The position numbers and the translations under genes are program-made. Positions 9,014 through 16,645 of a DNA stretch of 64,000 bases are shown here, piece after piece. Within the stretch, counting starts at the first letter, position 1. Each line of letters opens with the position of its first letter. Source of the stretch: Pedobacter ginsengisoli (GTDB lineage: Bacteria > Bacteroidota > Bacteroidia > Sphingobacteriales > Sphingobacteriaceae); assembly GCF_002736205.1 (NCBI RefSeq), contig NZ_CP024091.1, positions 1,984,001 through 2,048,000 on the forward strand, read 5' to 3'. A model generated the notes under the pieces. The model ran no database searches. It was not told the DNA's origin and worked only from the letters and a program-made list of their open reading frames with translations.

Positions 9014-10138
9014 TTAGTTTTTAGCAACTTTATCTGTTGCTTTCTGTGGTGCAATCACTGCACCTTCCTGCAGGCGGTCTAACCCGCTTAACACAATCTG
9101 ATCACCGGCTTTAACACCATCTTTTACCAGATAGTTGGTACCTGTTTTGCCAATAACGTTAATCGCTTGTTTTTTAACTTTATTGCTGTCGGCAAGGGCA
9201 TAAACAAATATTTTGTCCTGCACTTCAATAGTTGCCGACTGAGGAACTACAAGCGTGTTGTTGTGTTGCAAACTCAAACGGATTCTACCTGTATTGCCAG
9301 ATCTTAATAAGCCCAGTGGGTTAGCAAATTTTGCCCTAACAGTAATTGCACCTGTATTTTTATCAAACTGGCCATCAATAACATCAACTCTTCCTTTGGT
9401 ACCGTATTCGGTATCATCAGCTAAAATCAATGAAACTGCAGGAAGCTGTTTAAGTTTATCGCTTAAGGTTTGACCTGGATATTGATCTTTAAAATTCACA
9501 AAATCCTTTTCGCCAAGTGCAAAATATACGTGTACATCGTGTACATCAGATAATTGGGTAAGCGCCTCAGCATCAACAGGTGCAACAAGGCTTCCCTGTT
9601 TTTTAATTAACCTGCCAATGTAACCGCTAACCGGGGCTTTAATTAAGGTATAACCTAAGTTTATTGATGCAGTTGAAACATTTGCTTTAGCTTGTTCAAT
9701 ATTTGCTTTGGCAACAAGCGCAGTAGCTTTAGCAGATTTTAATTGAAAATCTGAGATTACTTTGTTCTGTACCAGAGATGTTAAGCGTTCAACCTCTAAC
9801 TGGGCGTTTATTAAACTTGCCTCGGCTGAATGCTGAGCTGCAAGGGCATTGTTTAATGAAGCCCTGTATGGTTGATCGTTTATTTTAAATATAGGCTGTC
9901 CGGCTTTTACATAAGCCCCTTCATCAACATATACTTTTTCTAAGGTACCACTAACTTGTGGTCTAACTTCAACATTTACAGAACCTTCGATAGATGCAGG
10001 GTACTCTTGAAATGTAGTTTCTGTACCAGAAACAACGCTGGCAACAGGTAAGGCAGGCGGTGCAGGTGCTGCAGCCTGAGGGGTTTTATTGGAACAAGCC
10101 AATAAAAACATGGCGGAAAATATAAGTATTGATTTCAT
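9014..10138 (-). CDS. RND efflux periplasmic adaptor (AcrA/MexA type lipoprotein)
   Basis: I start the protein at the ATG at 10136-10138. This gives MKSILIFSAMFLLACSNKT, a good lipoprotein signal (LLAC), and leaves the operator at 10155-10167 upstream. A longer reading from 10198 would add 20 residues before the signal and put coding sequence through the operator, so I reject it. The 374-residue product shows the membrane-fusion order: beta-barrel/lipoyl half (VEVRPQVSGTLEKVYVDEGAYVKAGQPIFKI), an alpha-helical hairpin rich in Ala (about 80-150), the second lipoyl half (GYTLIKAPVSGYIGRL) and the barrel and membrane-proximal domains (RAKFANPLGLLRSGNTGRI). It bridges pump and outer-membrane channel. 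Confidence 0.94.
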   Translation of the reverse strand: MKSILIFSAMFLLACSNKTPQAAAPAPPALPVASVVSGTETTFQEYPASIEGSVNVEVRPQVSGTLEKVYVDEGAYVKAGQPIFKINDQPYRASLNNALAAQHSAEASLINAQLEVERLTSLVQNKVISDFQLKSAKATALVAKANIEQAKANVSTASINLGYTLIKAPVSGYIGRLIKKQGSLVAPVDAEALTQLSDVHDVHVYFALGEKDFVNFKDQYPGQTLSDKLKQLPAVSLILADDTEYGTKGRVDVIDGQFDKNTGAITVRAKFANPLGLLRSGNTGRIRLSLQHNNTLVVPQSATIEVQDKIFVYALADSNKVKKQAINVIGKTGTNYLVKDGVKAGDQIVLSGLDRLQEGAVIAPQKATDKVAKN

Positions 10139-10154
10139 AACGTAATTAGATCGT

Positions 10155-10167
10155 TTAACAGTGTTAA
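10155..10167. promoter_or_regulatory. Putative TetR operator 1 (TTAAC-AGT-GTTAA)
   Basis: Inverted repeat TTAAC-N3-GTTAA, 17 bases before the preferred adaptor start. The same half-sites with the same spacing occur at 10244-10256 and 10935-10947. Confidence 0.7.
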
Positions 10168-10243
10168 ATAATTGTGAATTAGGGAGGTAGTATTTCATAA
10201 TATGATAGATTAAAAGGTTTGTTGTATAACGACTGTAAGCCGT

Positions 10244-10256
10244 TTAACAGCGTTAA
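10244..10256. promoter_or_regulatory. Putative TetR operator 2 (TTAAC-AGC-GTTAA)
   Basis: Second copy of the inverted repeat, in the gap between the tetR-type gene and the efflux operon and placed to block the operon promoter. The shared flank (cgtttaacag...) extends identity with operator 1. Confidence 0.72.
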
Positions 10257-10263
10257 GTAAATG

Positions 10264-10291
10264 TTAAAAAATTAAGGCTTTTTTAAGCCTT
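10264..10291 (-). terminator. Terminator of the TetR-type gene
   Basis: Arms aaggctt (10274-10280) and aagcctt (10285-10291) pair around a four-base loop. On the minus strand the stem is followed by a U-rich tract (aattttttaac), a standard intrinsic terminator 15 bases after the regulator's stop. It separates the regulator's transcript from the efflux operon. Confidence 0.75.
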
Positions 10292-10305
10292 TGGAGTTTT
10301 TGGTA

Positions 10306-10905
10306 TTATTCGTTTATATATTTTATGATTCCTCTGATGGCATCTTTTAAAATACGCTGGTTCATCTCTGCATCACGGCCCTTGTTTACAAGGTTAATTG
10401 AAATTAAGCCGTGAATGATTGACCAAAAGGTATAGTACTTTCTGCAAACAAAATCTTCAGTTGGGTTTTCTACTGTAATTACCTTCTCTATTACATCCCA
10501 GATCAGGTCATCAGAAAGTTCTGCCTCCGGCATCTTTTTCTTCAACTCACAACAGTTCATATCTACACCAAACATCAGCTGATAAAGCTCTTTATATTTA
10601 AATGCAAAATTCCAGTATGCTACCCACATTGCCTCTAACTGAACCTCAGGCGTATCGTGTTTGTCTCTTGCAGCTCTAACCTCTCCGGCCAGAATAATAT
10701 ATCCTTTACGGGTCAGTTCAAGTAATATTCCTTCTTTATTGGCAAAATATTCATAAATAATTGGGGCAGTGTATTCAATCTTATCTGCAATCTTTCTCAT
10801 ACTTAATGATTGCCATCCCTCATCCTTCACTATGTCTAAGGCAGCATCAAGGATATTGAGTCTTGTTTCCTCTTTTAATCTTGCTATGCGCTCTTTACTT
10901 CCCAT
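10306..10905 (-). CDS. TetR/AcrR family transcriptional repressor of the efflux operon
   Basis: The 199-residue protein has an N-terminal TetR helix-turn-helix: ILDAALDIVKDEGWQSLSMRKIADKIEYTAPIIYEYFANKEGIL (about residues 18-62). This is the family pattern, with the recognition helix near YTAPIIYEYF. The C-terminal half is the helical ligand-binding/dimerisation domain. It is encoded next to the RND operon on the same strand but with its own terminator. The three TTAAC-N3-GTTAA sites (one before this gene, two before the adaptor gene) suggest that it represses both itself and the pump until a pump substrate or related ligand binds. Regulation is inference from site placement; the family call is secure. 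Confidence 0.94.
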   Translation of the reverse strand: MGSKERIARLKEETRLNILDAALDIVKDEGWQSLSMRKIADKIEYTAPIIYEYFANKEGILLELTRKGYIILAGEVRAARDKHDTPEVQLEAMWVAYWNFAFKYKELYQLMFGVDMNCCELKKKMPEAELSDDLIWDVIEKVITVENPTEDFVCRKYYTFWSIIHGLISINLVNKGRDAEMNQRILKDAIRGIIKYINE

Positions 10906-10934
10906 CGTATTATTTATATAGCGTGTAAATTAAT

Positions 10935-10947
10935 TTAACACCGTTAA
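10935..10947. promoter_or_regulatory. Putative TetR operator 3 (TTAAC-ACC-GTTAA)
   Basis: Third copy of the inverted repeat, 30 bases upstream of the TetR-type gene's start, consistent with autoregulation. The flank gttaagcaaatg also resembles operator 2 (gttaagtaaatg). Confidence 0.72.
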
Positions 10948-11088
10948 GCAAATGTATAAACAGTTATTATTATTAATGTAATCCATTTGTCAAATCCGAA
11001 TTAAAGGCTTTAAAAAAATAAAAAAAGTATCTTTACCTTATTCATTATATAAATTGCAAATTCGCCTTTGCACAAAAAAGAGATCTGC

Positions 11089-12126
11089 ATGAACAATAGC
11101 GTTACCTTAAAAGACATTGCAAAAGCGCTCAATTTATCTATTTCTACAATATCTAAATCTTTAAACGATAGTTATGAGATTAGTGTTGATACCAAGCAGA
11201 AGGTATTGGCATATGCCCAAAAACACCACTATTCGCCAAATCGTTTGGCAAAAGGCCTTAAAGAAGGAAAAAGCAGATCTATTGGTATTGTAGTATGCTC
11301 ACTGGATAATAATGTGATTGCACAGATGCTGGATGGTATAGATACCGTTAGTGCCGACAATTCGTATCAGATTATTATTATGCAGAGCAAAGAATCTCAA
11401 AAGCAAGAGGCAGCATGCATTGAATTACTATACTCTGGTGGTGTTGATGGCATACTGATTTCGCCCGCTTGCGAAACTGTTGATTTTAGCTACTTACGCT
11501 CTTTACAGGAAAGCGGATTGCCCATTGTTCTTTTCGACAGACTTAGCGATCAGATAGATACACATAAAGTGGGGGCCGATAATTTCCAGGGTGCTTATGA
11601 TGCTACAATGCACCTGATAAAAAATGGCTACAAAAATATAGCTCATTTAAACACCAATACAACTTTAAGTATAGCTACCGAACGTTTAAATGGTTATAAA
11701 CAAGCATTAATGGATAGTGAAATCACTTACAGACCTGAATTACTCAGATCGTGCGACTACTCTGACACGCAAAAGCTTAATTCTGATCTTAGAGAAGCGA
11801 TTCTGTATTTTATGAGTTTGCCTGATAAACCCGATGCTATTTTTACAGCTACTGATCAGATTAGCACCAGATGCCTTACCCTGCTTAATAAACTGGGTTA
11901 TCATATTCCTACCGACATTGCTTTAATTGGATTTACCAACACAGATCTTGCCGAGGCATTAAGCCCTGCTTTAAGTACTGTACACCAACCGGCATTTGAA
12001 ATGGGACAATTGGCAGCAAAAAAACTCATCTCGCTGATAGAAAGTAAAGTTCACGATCAGGAGTACGAAACAGTAATGCTCGAAACTTACATTCAGGCCA
12101 GAGCATCTACACAAAGCAAAGATTAA
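11089..12126 (+). CDS. LacI family transcriptional regulator (probable hexuronate/KDG regulator)
   Basis: I use the ATG at 11089; a TTG seven codons earlier would add MHKKEIC ahead of the domain without purpose. The protein is 345 residues. It has a LacI HTH at its N-terminus (VTLKDIAKALNLSISTISKSLND, about 4-27), hinge-helix sequence YSPNRLAKGLKEGKS, then a periplasmic-binding-protein-like effector domain beginning SIGIVVCSLDNN and ending with ALSTVHQPAFEMGQLAAKKL. The gene lies 94 bases before kdgK and the KDPG aldolase gene on the same strand, with a LacI-type operator in the gap. I infer that it controls 2-keto-3-deoxygluconate use, perhaps with uxaB/exuT far downstream. Confidence 0.93.
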   Translation: MNNSVTLKDIAKALNLSISTISKSLNDSYEISVDTKQKVLAYAQKHHYSPNRLAKGLKEGKSRSIGIVVCSLDNNVIAQMLDGIDTVSADNSYQIIIMQSKESQKQEAACIELLYSGGVDGILISPACETVDFSYLRSLQESGLPIVLFDRLSDQIDTHKVGADNFQGAYDATMHLIKNGYKNIAHLNTNTTLSIATERLNGYKQALMDSEITYRPELLRSCDYSDTQKLNSDLREAILYFMSLPDKPDAIFTATDQISTRCLTLLNKLGYHIPTDIALIGFTNTDLAEALSPALSTVHQPAFEMGQLAAKKLISLIESKVHDQEYETVMLETYIQARASTQSKD

Positions 12127-12133
12127 CATCCAC

Positions 12134-12145
12134 GAAATCGTTTGC
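12134..12145. promoter_or_regulatory. LacI-type operator before kdgK
   Basis: GAAATCGTTTGC matches ten of twelve positions of the palindrome GCAAACGTTTGC, with a perfect right half. It sits 75 bases before the kdgK start. Confidence 0.6.
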
Positions 12146-12220
12146 GTTTTTATATATTAAACAACCCTGCTGTTTTAGCGCTTTATCCTGTATAATTGTA
12201 TACTGAATATATCTAAAACC

Positions 12221-13216
12221 ATGCAAAATAAAGAGAACATATTGGTATTTGGTGAGCTGCTTTTAAGGTTCAGTTCAACTGAAGATCAATTTATTTCTAA
12301 AAACCATACGGTAGCTTTATTTCCGGGAGGCTCCGAAGCAAATGTTTCGGCATCTTTAGGCCAATGGAAGTTACCGGTCTCTTATCTCACTTGTGCTCCA
12401 GACAATGCATTAACAACTAATGCTTTGCAATACCTTTCTGAATTAGGGGTTGATACCTCCAAAACCATATTAGAAGGCAGTAGACTGGGGTTGTACTTTT
12501 TATTATCAGCCAATGGGCTTACCAACGGGCAGGTAGTATACGACAGGAAGTTTTCGTCGTTCAGTTCTCTTAAACCCGGTGTAATTGATTGGGATAAAGT
12601 TTTAGATGGATATACCTGGTTTCATTGGACAGCCCTTACCCCTGCTTTAAATGAAAATACAGCTGCCATTTGTAAAGAAGTTTTAGCTGTGGCAAGAAAA
12701 AAAGGAATAACCATTTCGGTTGATTTAAACTACAGGAACAGGCTTTGGGACTATGGCAAACAACCTATAGAGGTAATGCCTGAGCTGGTTCAATATTGTG
12801 ATGTAATAATGGGTAACATTTGGGCCGCCAACAAAATGCTGGGCACCAATGTTAGTGAACATTTAAACCGCCAAACAACTCCTCAGGAATATTTTGATCA
12901 CTCAGAGGCATCGGCCAAAGAGATTTTTAAACTATTCCCTCAGTGTAAACACATTGCTAATACTTTCCGTTTTATGGATAACCCTAAGCATAATCTGTTT
13001 TATGGAACTTACCATACACCAGAAAATAGCTTCATCTCGCCTATCTACGAAACCAATGAGGTGATAGACAGAATTGGAAGTGGTGATGCTTTTATGGCTG
13101 GCCTTATATACGGCCTGATCAGTAATGAAGGCGGACAGGAAATTATTAACAAAGCAACAAATTCCGGTTATCAGAAACTCTTTGTCAAAGGAGATTTTGG
13201 TGATGGTGCTCTTTAA
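12221..13216 (+). CDS. kdgK: 2-keto-3-deoxygluconate kinase (PfkB family sugar kinase)
   Basis: The 331-residue protein is a ribokinase/PfkB-family kinase. It shows the N-terminal substrate-binding glycine motif (ALFPGGSEANVSASLGQW, about residues 33-50) and the C-terminal ATP/anion-hole signature with the catalytic aspartate (DRIGSGDAFMAGLIYGL, about 286-302). Members closest to this layout phosphorylate 2-dehydro-3-deoxy-D-gluconate to KDPG in the cytoplasm. The immediate downstream gene, 11 bases away, is KDPG aldolase, so the pair carries out the last two steps of hexuronate (or gluconate) breakdown to pyruvate and glyceraldehyde 3-phosphate. The substrate assignment rests mostly on this neighbour; the kinase family is certain. 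Confidence 0.92.
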   Translation: MQNKENILVFGELLLRFSSTEDQFISKNHTVALFPGGSEANVSASLGQWKLPVSYLTCAPDNALTTNALQYLSELGVDTSKTILEGSRLGLYFLLSANGLTNGQVVYDRKFSSFSSLKPGVIDWDKVLDGYTWFHWTALTPALNENTAAICKEVLAVARKKGITISVDLNYRNRLWDYGKQPIEVMPELVQYCDVIMGNIWAANKMLGTNVSEHLNRQTTPQEYFDHSEASAKEIFKLFPQCKHIANTFRFMDNPKHNLFYGTYHTPENSFISPIYETNEVIDRIGSGDAFMAGLIYGLISNEGGQEIINKATNSGYQKLFVKGDFGDGAL

Positions 13217-13227
13217 AAAACATTAAA

Positions 13228-13881
13228 ATGAATGCAATAACCAATACATTAGAAATTATAGGTAATTACCCGGTTATTCCGGTTTATTATCATGAAGATA
13301 AAGATACCTGTATAAATGTGCTTAAAGCCAGCTATGCCGGTGGCATCAGGGTATTTGAATTTACCAACAGAGGTGGCAATGCTCCTGAAAACTTTAAAGC
13401 ATTGCTTGAATACAGAAATGCAAATTTACCTGATCTTAAACTGGGTATAGGTACCATAAAAACTGTAGAGCAGGCTCAGCAATATATTAGCATTGGTGCA
13501 GATTTTATTGTTAGCCCAATTGTTAAAGAAGATATAGCAAAACTGGCATTTACCAATGCCATTCTATGGGTACCTGGCTGTATGACCCCTACAGAAATCA
13601 ACTTTGCAGAAGAGCTTGGTGCTTCGTTAGTTAAACTTTTTCCGGGCGATACCCTTGGCCCCAGTTTCTTAAAAGCAATAAAACCATTATTTCCTGGTTT
13701 AAAGTTTATGCCAACCGGTGGTGTTGACGTAAATAAGGAAAATATTGATAGCTGGTTAAATGCAGGTGTCACTGCTTTAGGATTTGGCTCTAAGCTATTT
13801 CAGGCCCCTCAGGATGCAAACGATTTTAGCTGGCTTACAGAACGCTGTGCATCATTACTAAAACTTGTAAACAAAGGATAG
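13228..13881 (+). CDS. eda: KDPG/KHG aldolase
   Basis: The 217-residue protein is a class I aldolase of the Eda family. Visible landmarks are the early glutamate strand (GIRVFEFTNRG, about residues 33-43), GIGTIKTVEQAQQYISIGADFIVSPIV, WVPGCMTPTEI, and the Schiff-base lysine in ASLVKLFPGD (about 129-138), followed by PTGGV. It cleaves 2-dehydro-3-deoxy-6-phosphogluconate to pyruvate and glyceraldehyde 3-phosphate. It is second in an operon with kdgK (11-base gap). The end of the gene is part of a terminator hairpin whose left arm and loop contain the last codons and stop. Length is normal for the family. Confidence 0.95.
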   Translation: MNAITNTLEIIGNYPVIPVYYHEDKDTCINVLKASYAGGIRVFEFTNRGGNAPENFKALLEYRNANLPDLKLGIGTIKTVEQAQQYISIGADFIVSPIVKEDIAKLAFTNAILWVPGCMTPTEINFAEELGASLVKLFPGDTLGPSFLKAIKPLFPGLKFMPTGGVDVNKENIDSWLNAGVTALGFGSKLFQAPQDANDFSWLTERCASLLKLVNKG

Positions 13882-13904
13882 CAAATATCCTTGTTTACAA
13901 GTTT
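13861..13904. terminator. Terminator overlapping the aldolase stop codon
   Basis: Left arm 13861-13880 (aaacttgtaaacaaaggata) and right arm 13886-13904 pair with a single bulged A around a five-base loop; the TAG stop is at the top of the left arm. It ends in ttttaacg. It lies between the aldolase gene and the convergent XRE-type gene, so it may serve both. Confidence 0.72.
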
Positions 13905-13924
13905 TAACGATATTACTGGTCGAA

Positions 13925-14254
13925 TTACTTTTTTTGTTCGTCCTTGTCATACAAGTCAATTAGTTTACTTTGTAACCTAATTACCGAATTTTCAAGCTCG
14001 CTCACTTTTTCCTTCAACTGTTTTATCAATTGCGTTTGTTCATTAACCCCTTCTTCACCAACATCTAGTAATTCCCTTAAAGTTAAATTGTGTACTTCTG
14101 CTATTTGATTAATCCTGCTGAAGTTAGGATCTGTGATACTGGTTTCAAGTTTTGAATACGCCGGAATAGATATTTCCAACAGGTCGGCCATTGCTTTTTG
14201 GTTCACTCCCTTTTTCTGACGTAAGATTCTGAATTTCTCCCCTAATGTTTTCAT
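13925..14254 (-). CDS. XRE-family helix-turn-helix protein with C-terminal coiled coil
   Basis: The ATG at 14252-14254 is preferred over a TTG two codons earlier. The product has 109 residues. Residues 1-62 form an HTH_3 domain (LGEKFRILRQKKGVNQKAMADLLEIS, then YSKLETSITDPNFSRINQIAEVHNL). A heptad-like coiled coil follows (QLIKQLKEKVSELENSVIRLQSKLIDLYDK), likely used for dimerisation. Such small regulators are frequent in Bacteroidota, and their targets are unknown. It stands alone. The roughly 250 bases upstream (14255-14504) are very AT-rich and contain no recognisable gene, only the space for its promoter. Confidence 0.9.
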   Translation of the reverse strand: MKTLGEKFRILRQKKGVNQKAMADLLEISIPAYSKLETSITDPNFSRINQIAEVHNLTLRELLDVGEEGVNEQTQLIKQLKEKVSELENSVIRLQSKLIDLYDKDEQKK

Positions 14255-14504
14255 AATCAATAATTTTAAAAACGCCCCCTAGTTTTAATTGAAATAAATT
14301 TAAGAATTATTAAATAAAATATTATGATATTAATATAATATTTTTATAATAATTATTGAACCGGATTATTCGTTATTAAATTTTATAAATTATTACCCTC
14401 AGATTTCCTCTGCTGACATCATTCGTTAAAGGTTAATATACCCAAAAAACACACTACATCCATCAAAACAAGCAAAACAAACTGATAGCTAAACAGATAG
14501 CTTA

Positions 14505-14714
14505 CTATCGCTTATTTTGTCTGAAAATGAAGGCGGCCAGCATTACAGCAACGGCTAAACCAGAAAATCCGGGAAAAGAAATAAATAAATACAGAAGGCC
14601 ACACACTACAGCGATTGCCAACAAAAACAATACACCTTGCATAGGTGAATCCATTTTAAATGCTGTAACTAAAACTAAAATAAGAAGGGCTAAAGCCAGG
14701 ATATTTAAAAACAT
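14505..14714 (-). CDS. Small hypothetical membrane protein
   Basis: A 69-residue reading from the ATG at 14712-14714. A longer frame to 14762 would need a TTG and adds a polar N-terminus, so I do not use it. Nearly the whole chain is hydrophobic: three membrane segments can be drawn (about residues 3-19, 27-44 and 46-63), ending in a positively charged tail RQNKR. I do not recognise a family. Codon pattern and hydrophobicity support a real gene, but short hydrophobic frames can be misleading. It sits downstream of the terminator of the GH109-like gene, so it should have its own promoter between about 14715 and 14781. Confidence 0.6.
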   Translation of the reverse strand: MFLNILALALLILVLVTAFKMDSPMQGVLFLLAIAVVCGLLYLFISFPGFSGLAVAVMLAAFIFRQNKR

Positions 14715-14781
14715 ATGCAAAGATGAGTTTTTCAATGTTAAGTTAATGTTAACAAAACTCAATTCCGAACCATTTAGAAGT

Positions 14782-14811
14782 AAAAAAGCCCCTATAATTA
14801 CTTATAGAGGC
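14782..14811 (-). terminator. Intrinsic terminator of the GH109-like gene
   Basis: Stem 14788-14796 with 14803-14811 (nine pairs with one G-U) around a six-base loop. Read on the minus strand it is followed by six U residues. It is 36 bases past the stop codon of the gene it ends. Confidence 0.85.
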
Positions 14812-14846
14812 CTCCAACACTAACTATTTATTGTTTCTAACTAAAA

Positions 14847-16199
14847 TTAATAATCATCATTTAATGCAAAAACAGGCTTTCTGTGCATCCATTTACCGCT
14901 TGTAAAATCAGGAAACTCTACAGTAGCGTTTCCAAGCTCAATAGATTGCTCACTTAAAGGAGTAATTGCGCTCCATGCAGCTGCATCATAAACATCTAAT
15001 GGAGTAGGTAAATTACGTTTAACAGACTCAATAAAAGCGTGAATAACAAAGAAATCCATACCACCATGGCCTGCACCCTGTGCATCATTTCCGTATTTCT
15101 TCCAAAGCGGGTGGTCATATTTTTCTAACCATTTATCTGCCGGATCCCATTGGTGTGGTTTGCTTTCGCCTTCAACATAAATACCTTTGTTTACATCCAT
15201 CCACAAGCCTTTAGTACCCTGAACCCTAAATCCTATTGAATATGGTCTAGGTAAGTTTGTATCGTGCTGTAAAATTAAAGTTTCGCCATTGGCACAGTCA
15301 ATAGTTGTGGTAACAATATCACCTAAACGGAAATTAACTTTTGCGTTTGGATGATCAGCACCACCCTTCTCTACTATATAATTATGTAAACCTCTTGATT
15401 TTGTAGCAAAAGAGTTTAGTTTCAAAAATCTGTTACCGCGGTTTATGTCAATATAATTTGCAATTGGGCCCACACCATGAGTTGGGTATAAATCGCCATT
15501 TCTATGTACAGAGTGATTTGTTCTCCATTTTGCTTCAGAGAAACCTTTCTCATTAAACTCAACACCACCACCATAAGGTTTTACACCGTCGTTAAATTTA
15601 ACTTCACGTAAATCATGCTGATAACCACCTTGCAGGTGCAGAAGCTCACCAAATATACCTTGTCTAACCATATTTAAAGCGGCAAGTACATCCCTTCTGT
15701 AACATACGTTTTCAAGCATCATTACATGGGCATTGTGCTTTTCAGCTGCCTGAACAACATCCCAATGATCTTGCAGGGTTATACCGATAATAACTTCAGA
15801 AGCTACATATTTAATACCAGCTTCAATAGAAGTGATGATCATTTCCTTATGCAATTCCCATGGTGTAGCAATTAATACTGATTGCAAGCCTTTCGTTTCC
15901 AACATTTTTTTCCAGGCATTGTCGTCACCTGTAAAAATCTTAGGCATTGGTTTTCCACTCTTTGCAATGATAGCCTTAGCCATGTTAAGCATTCTTGGCT
16001 CTACATCACAAATGGCTACTAAATCTACATCATCTCTCTTTAATAGTAAATCAAGGTGATTTTGACCACGCAAGCCCACACCAATTATTGCTATTTTAAC
16101 CTTCTCTGCCTTTGTACTGGCAAATAATGGATTCTCCGGCAAAATAGTAACAGCTGCTGCAGTTAGCCCTGAGTTTCTAACAAATTCTCTTCTGTTCAT
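14847..16199 (-). CDS. Exported Gfo/Idh/MocA-fold glycosidase, GH109-like (alpha-N-acetylgalactosaminidase type)
   Basis: The 450-residue protein begins with a twin-arginine-like signal (MNRREFVRNSGLTAAAV). Next is a Rossmann NAD-binding domain (VKIAIIGVGLRGQNHLDLLL, about residues 33-52; then LVAICDVEP) and the Gfo/Idh C-terminal domain. Features typical of GH109 rather than an ordinary dehydrogenase are NGDLYPTHGVGPIANY, AKWRTNHSVHRN and GAGHGGMDFFVIHAF. GH109 enzymes hydrolyse terminal alpha-GalNAc through an NAD-dependent redox mechanism. Export by Tat in folded form with bound NAD fits this. It is divergent from a LacI-type gene, and two LacI operators lie between them; a hexosamine-kinase-like gene follows that regulator. 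GH109 is my best call; a plain oxidoreductase is the alternative. Confidence 0.85.
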   Translation of the reverse strand: MNRREFVRNSGLTAAAVTILPENPLFASTKAEKVKIAIIGVGLRGQNHLDLLLKRDDVDLVAICDVEPRMLNMAKAIIAKSGKPMPKIFTGDDNAWKKMLETKGLQSVLIATPWELHKEMIITSIEAGIKYVASEVIIGITLQDHWDVVQAAEKHNAHVMMLENVCYRRDVLAALNMVRQGIFGELLHLQGGYQHDLREVKFNDGVKPYGGGVEFNEKGFSEAKWRTNHSVHRNGDLYPTHGVGPIANYIDINRGNRFLKLNSFATKSRGLHNYIVEKGGADHPNAKVNFRLGDIVTTTIDCANGETLILQHDTNLPRPYSIGFRVQGTKGLWMDVNKGIYVEGESKPHQWDPADKWLEKYDHPLWKKYGNDAQGAGHGGMDFFVIHAFIESVKRNLPTPLDVYDAAAWSAITPLSEQSIELGNATVEFPDFTSGKWMHRKPVFALNDDY

Positions 16200-16329
16200 A
16201 ATTTATTTAGTTCTTTTGTACGTTTCGGTAAGCTAATATTTCCTTTCTCCCCTATAATCATTGCGAAGAATAGATCACAAGGTATAGACTATATCATCAA
16301 TCGTTAAATCAAAAGCATAAAAAAAACAC

Positions 16330-16341
16330 GCAAACGTTTGA
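16330..16341. promoter_or_regulatory. LacI-type operator before the GH109-like gene
   Basis: GCAAACGTTTGA, eleven of twelve positions of the palindrome GCAAACGTTTGC, 131 bases upstream of the GH109-like start. Confidence 0.72.
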
Positions 16342-16482
16342 TATTTTATCAATATAGCCATTTTTTAAAGCTGCGATTAAAAATTATCAGTCGGCGATTA
16401 TCAAATCTCAACAGTTTTTTTCAAAATCCTGCACTCGTGACTTTTTTTCGAATATTAATTGCTTTTTTTTACCCAACAGCCG

Positions 16483-16490
16483 TATTTTTG
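16483..16490 (+). promoter_or_regulatory. Candidate -7 element for the second LacI gene
   Basis: TATTTTTG fits TAnnTTTG; a TTG lies about 21 bases further upstream (16459-16461), close to -33 spacing. The operator at 16538 lies downstream of it, a roadblock position suited to autorepression. Confidence 0.45.
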
Positions 16491-16537
16491 TAGCGGATAC
16501 ACCAGCCTTAGCAATAGAAATATTAAATATTTTACAG

Positions 16538-16549
16538 GCAAACGTTTGC
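16538..16549. promoter_or_regulatory. Perfect LacI-type operator GCAAACGTTTGC
   Basis: Exact 12-base palindrome, 97 bases before the start of the second LacI-type gene. The identical sequence occurs at 38751-38762 before the GH20 gene. Confidence 0.78.
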
Positions 16550-16645
16550 GCGAATTTATACGTATATTGGTCTAAATCAATTAATAAAACAGTTTTTTAT
16601 TAAAATTGTAAGGTTATTCAAAGTTTATTATAATATTTGACCATA

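Larger units (their letters stand above)
16200..16645. promoter_or_regulatory. Divergent control region between the GH109-like gene and the second LacI gene
   Basis: About 446 bases without a gene. It holds two LacI-type palindromes (16330-16341 and 16538-16549) and a TAnnTTTG element (16483-16490) pointing at the regulator. The rest is AT-rich with several T-runs and no coding frame that I can support. Confidence 0.65.

Noticed and set aside
9014..10198. Longer adaptor protein starting at 10198
   Set aside because: It would place 20 residues ahead of a lipoprotein signal and coding sequence over an operator.
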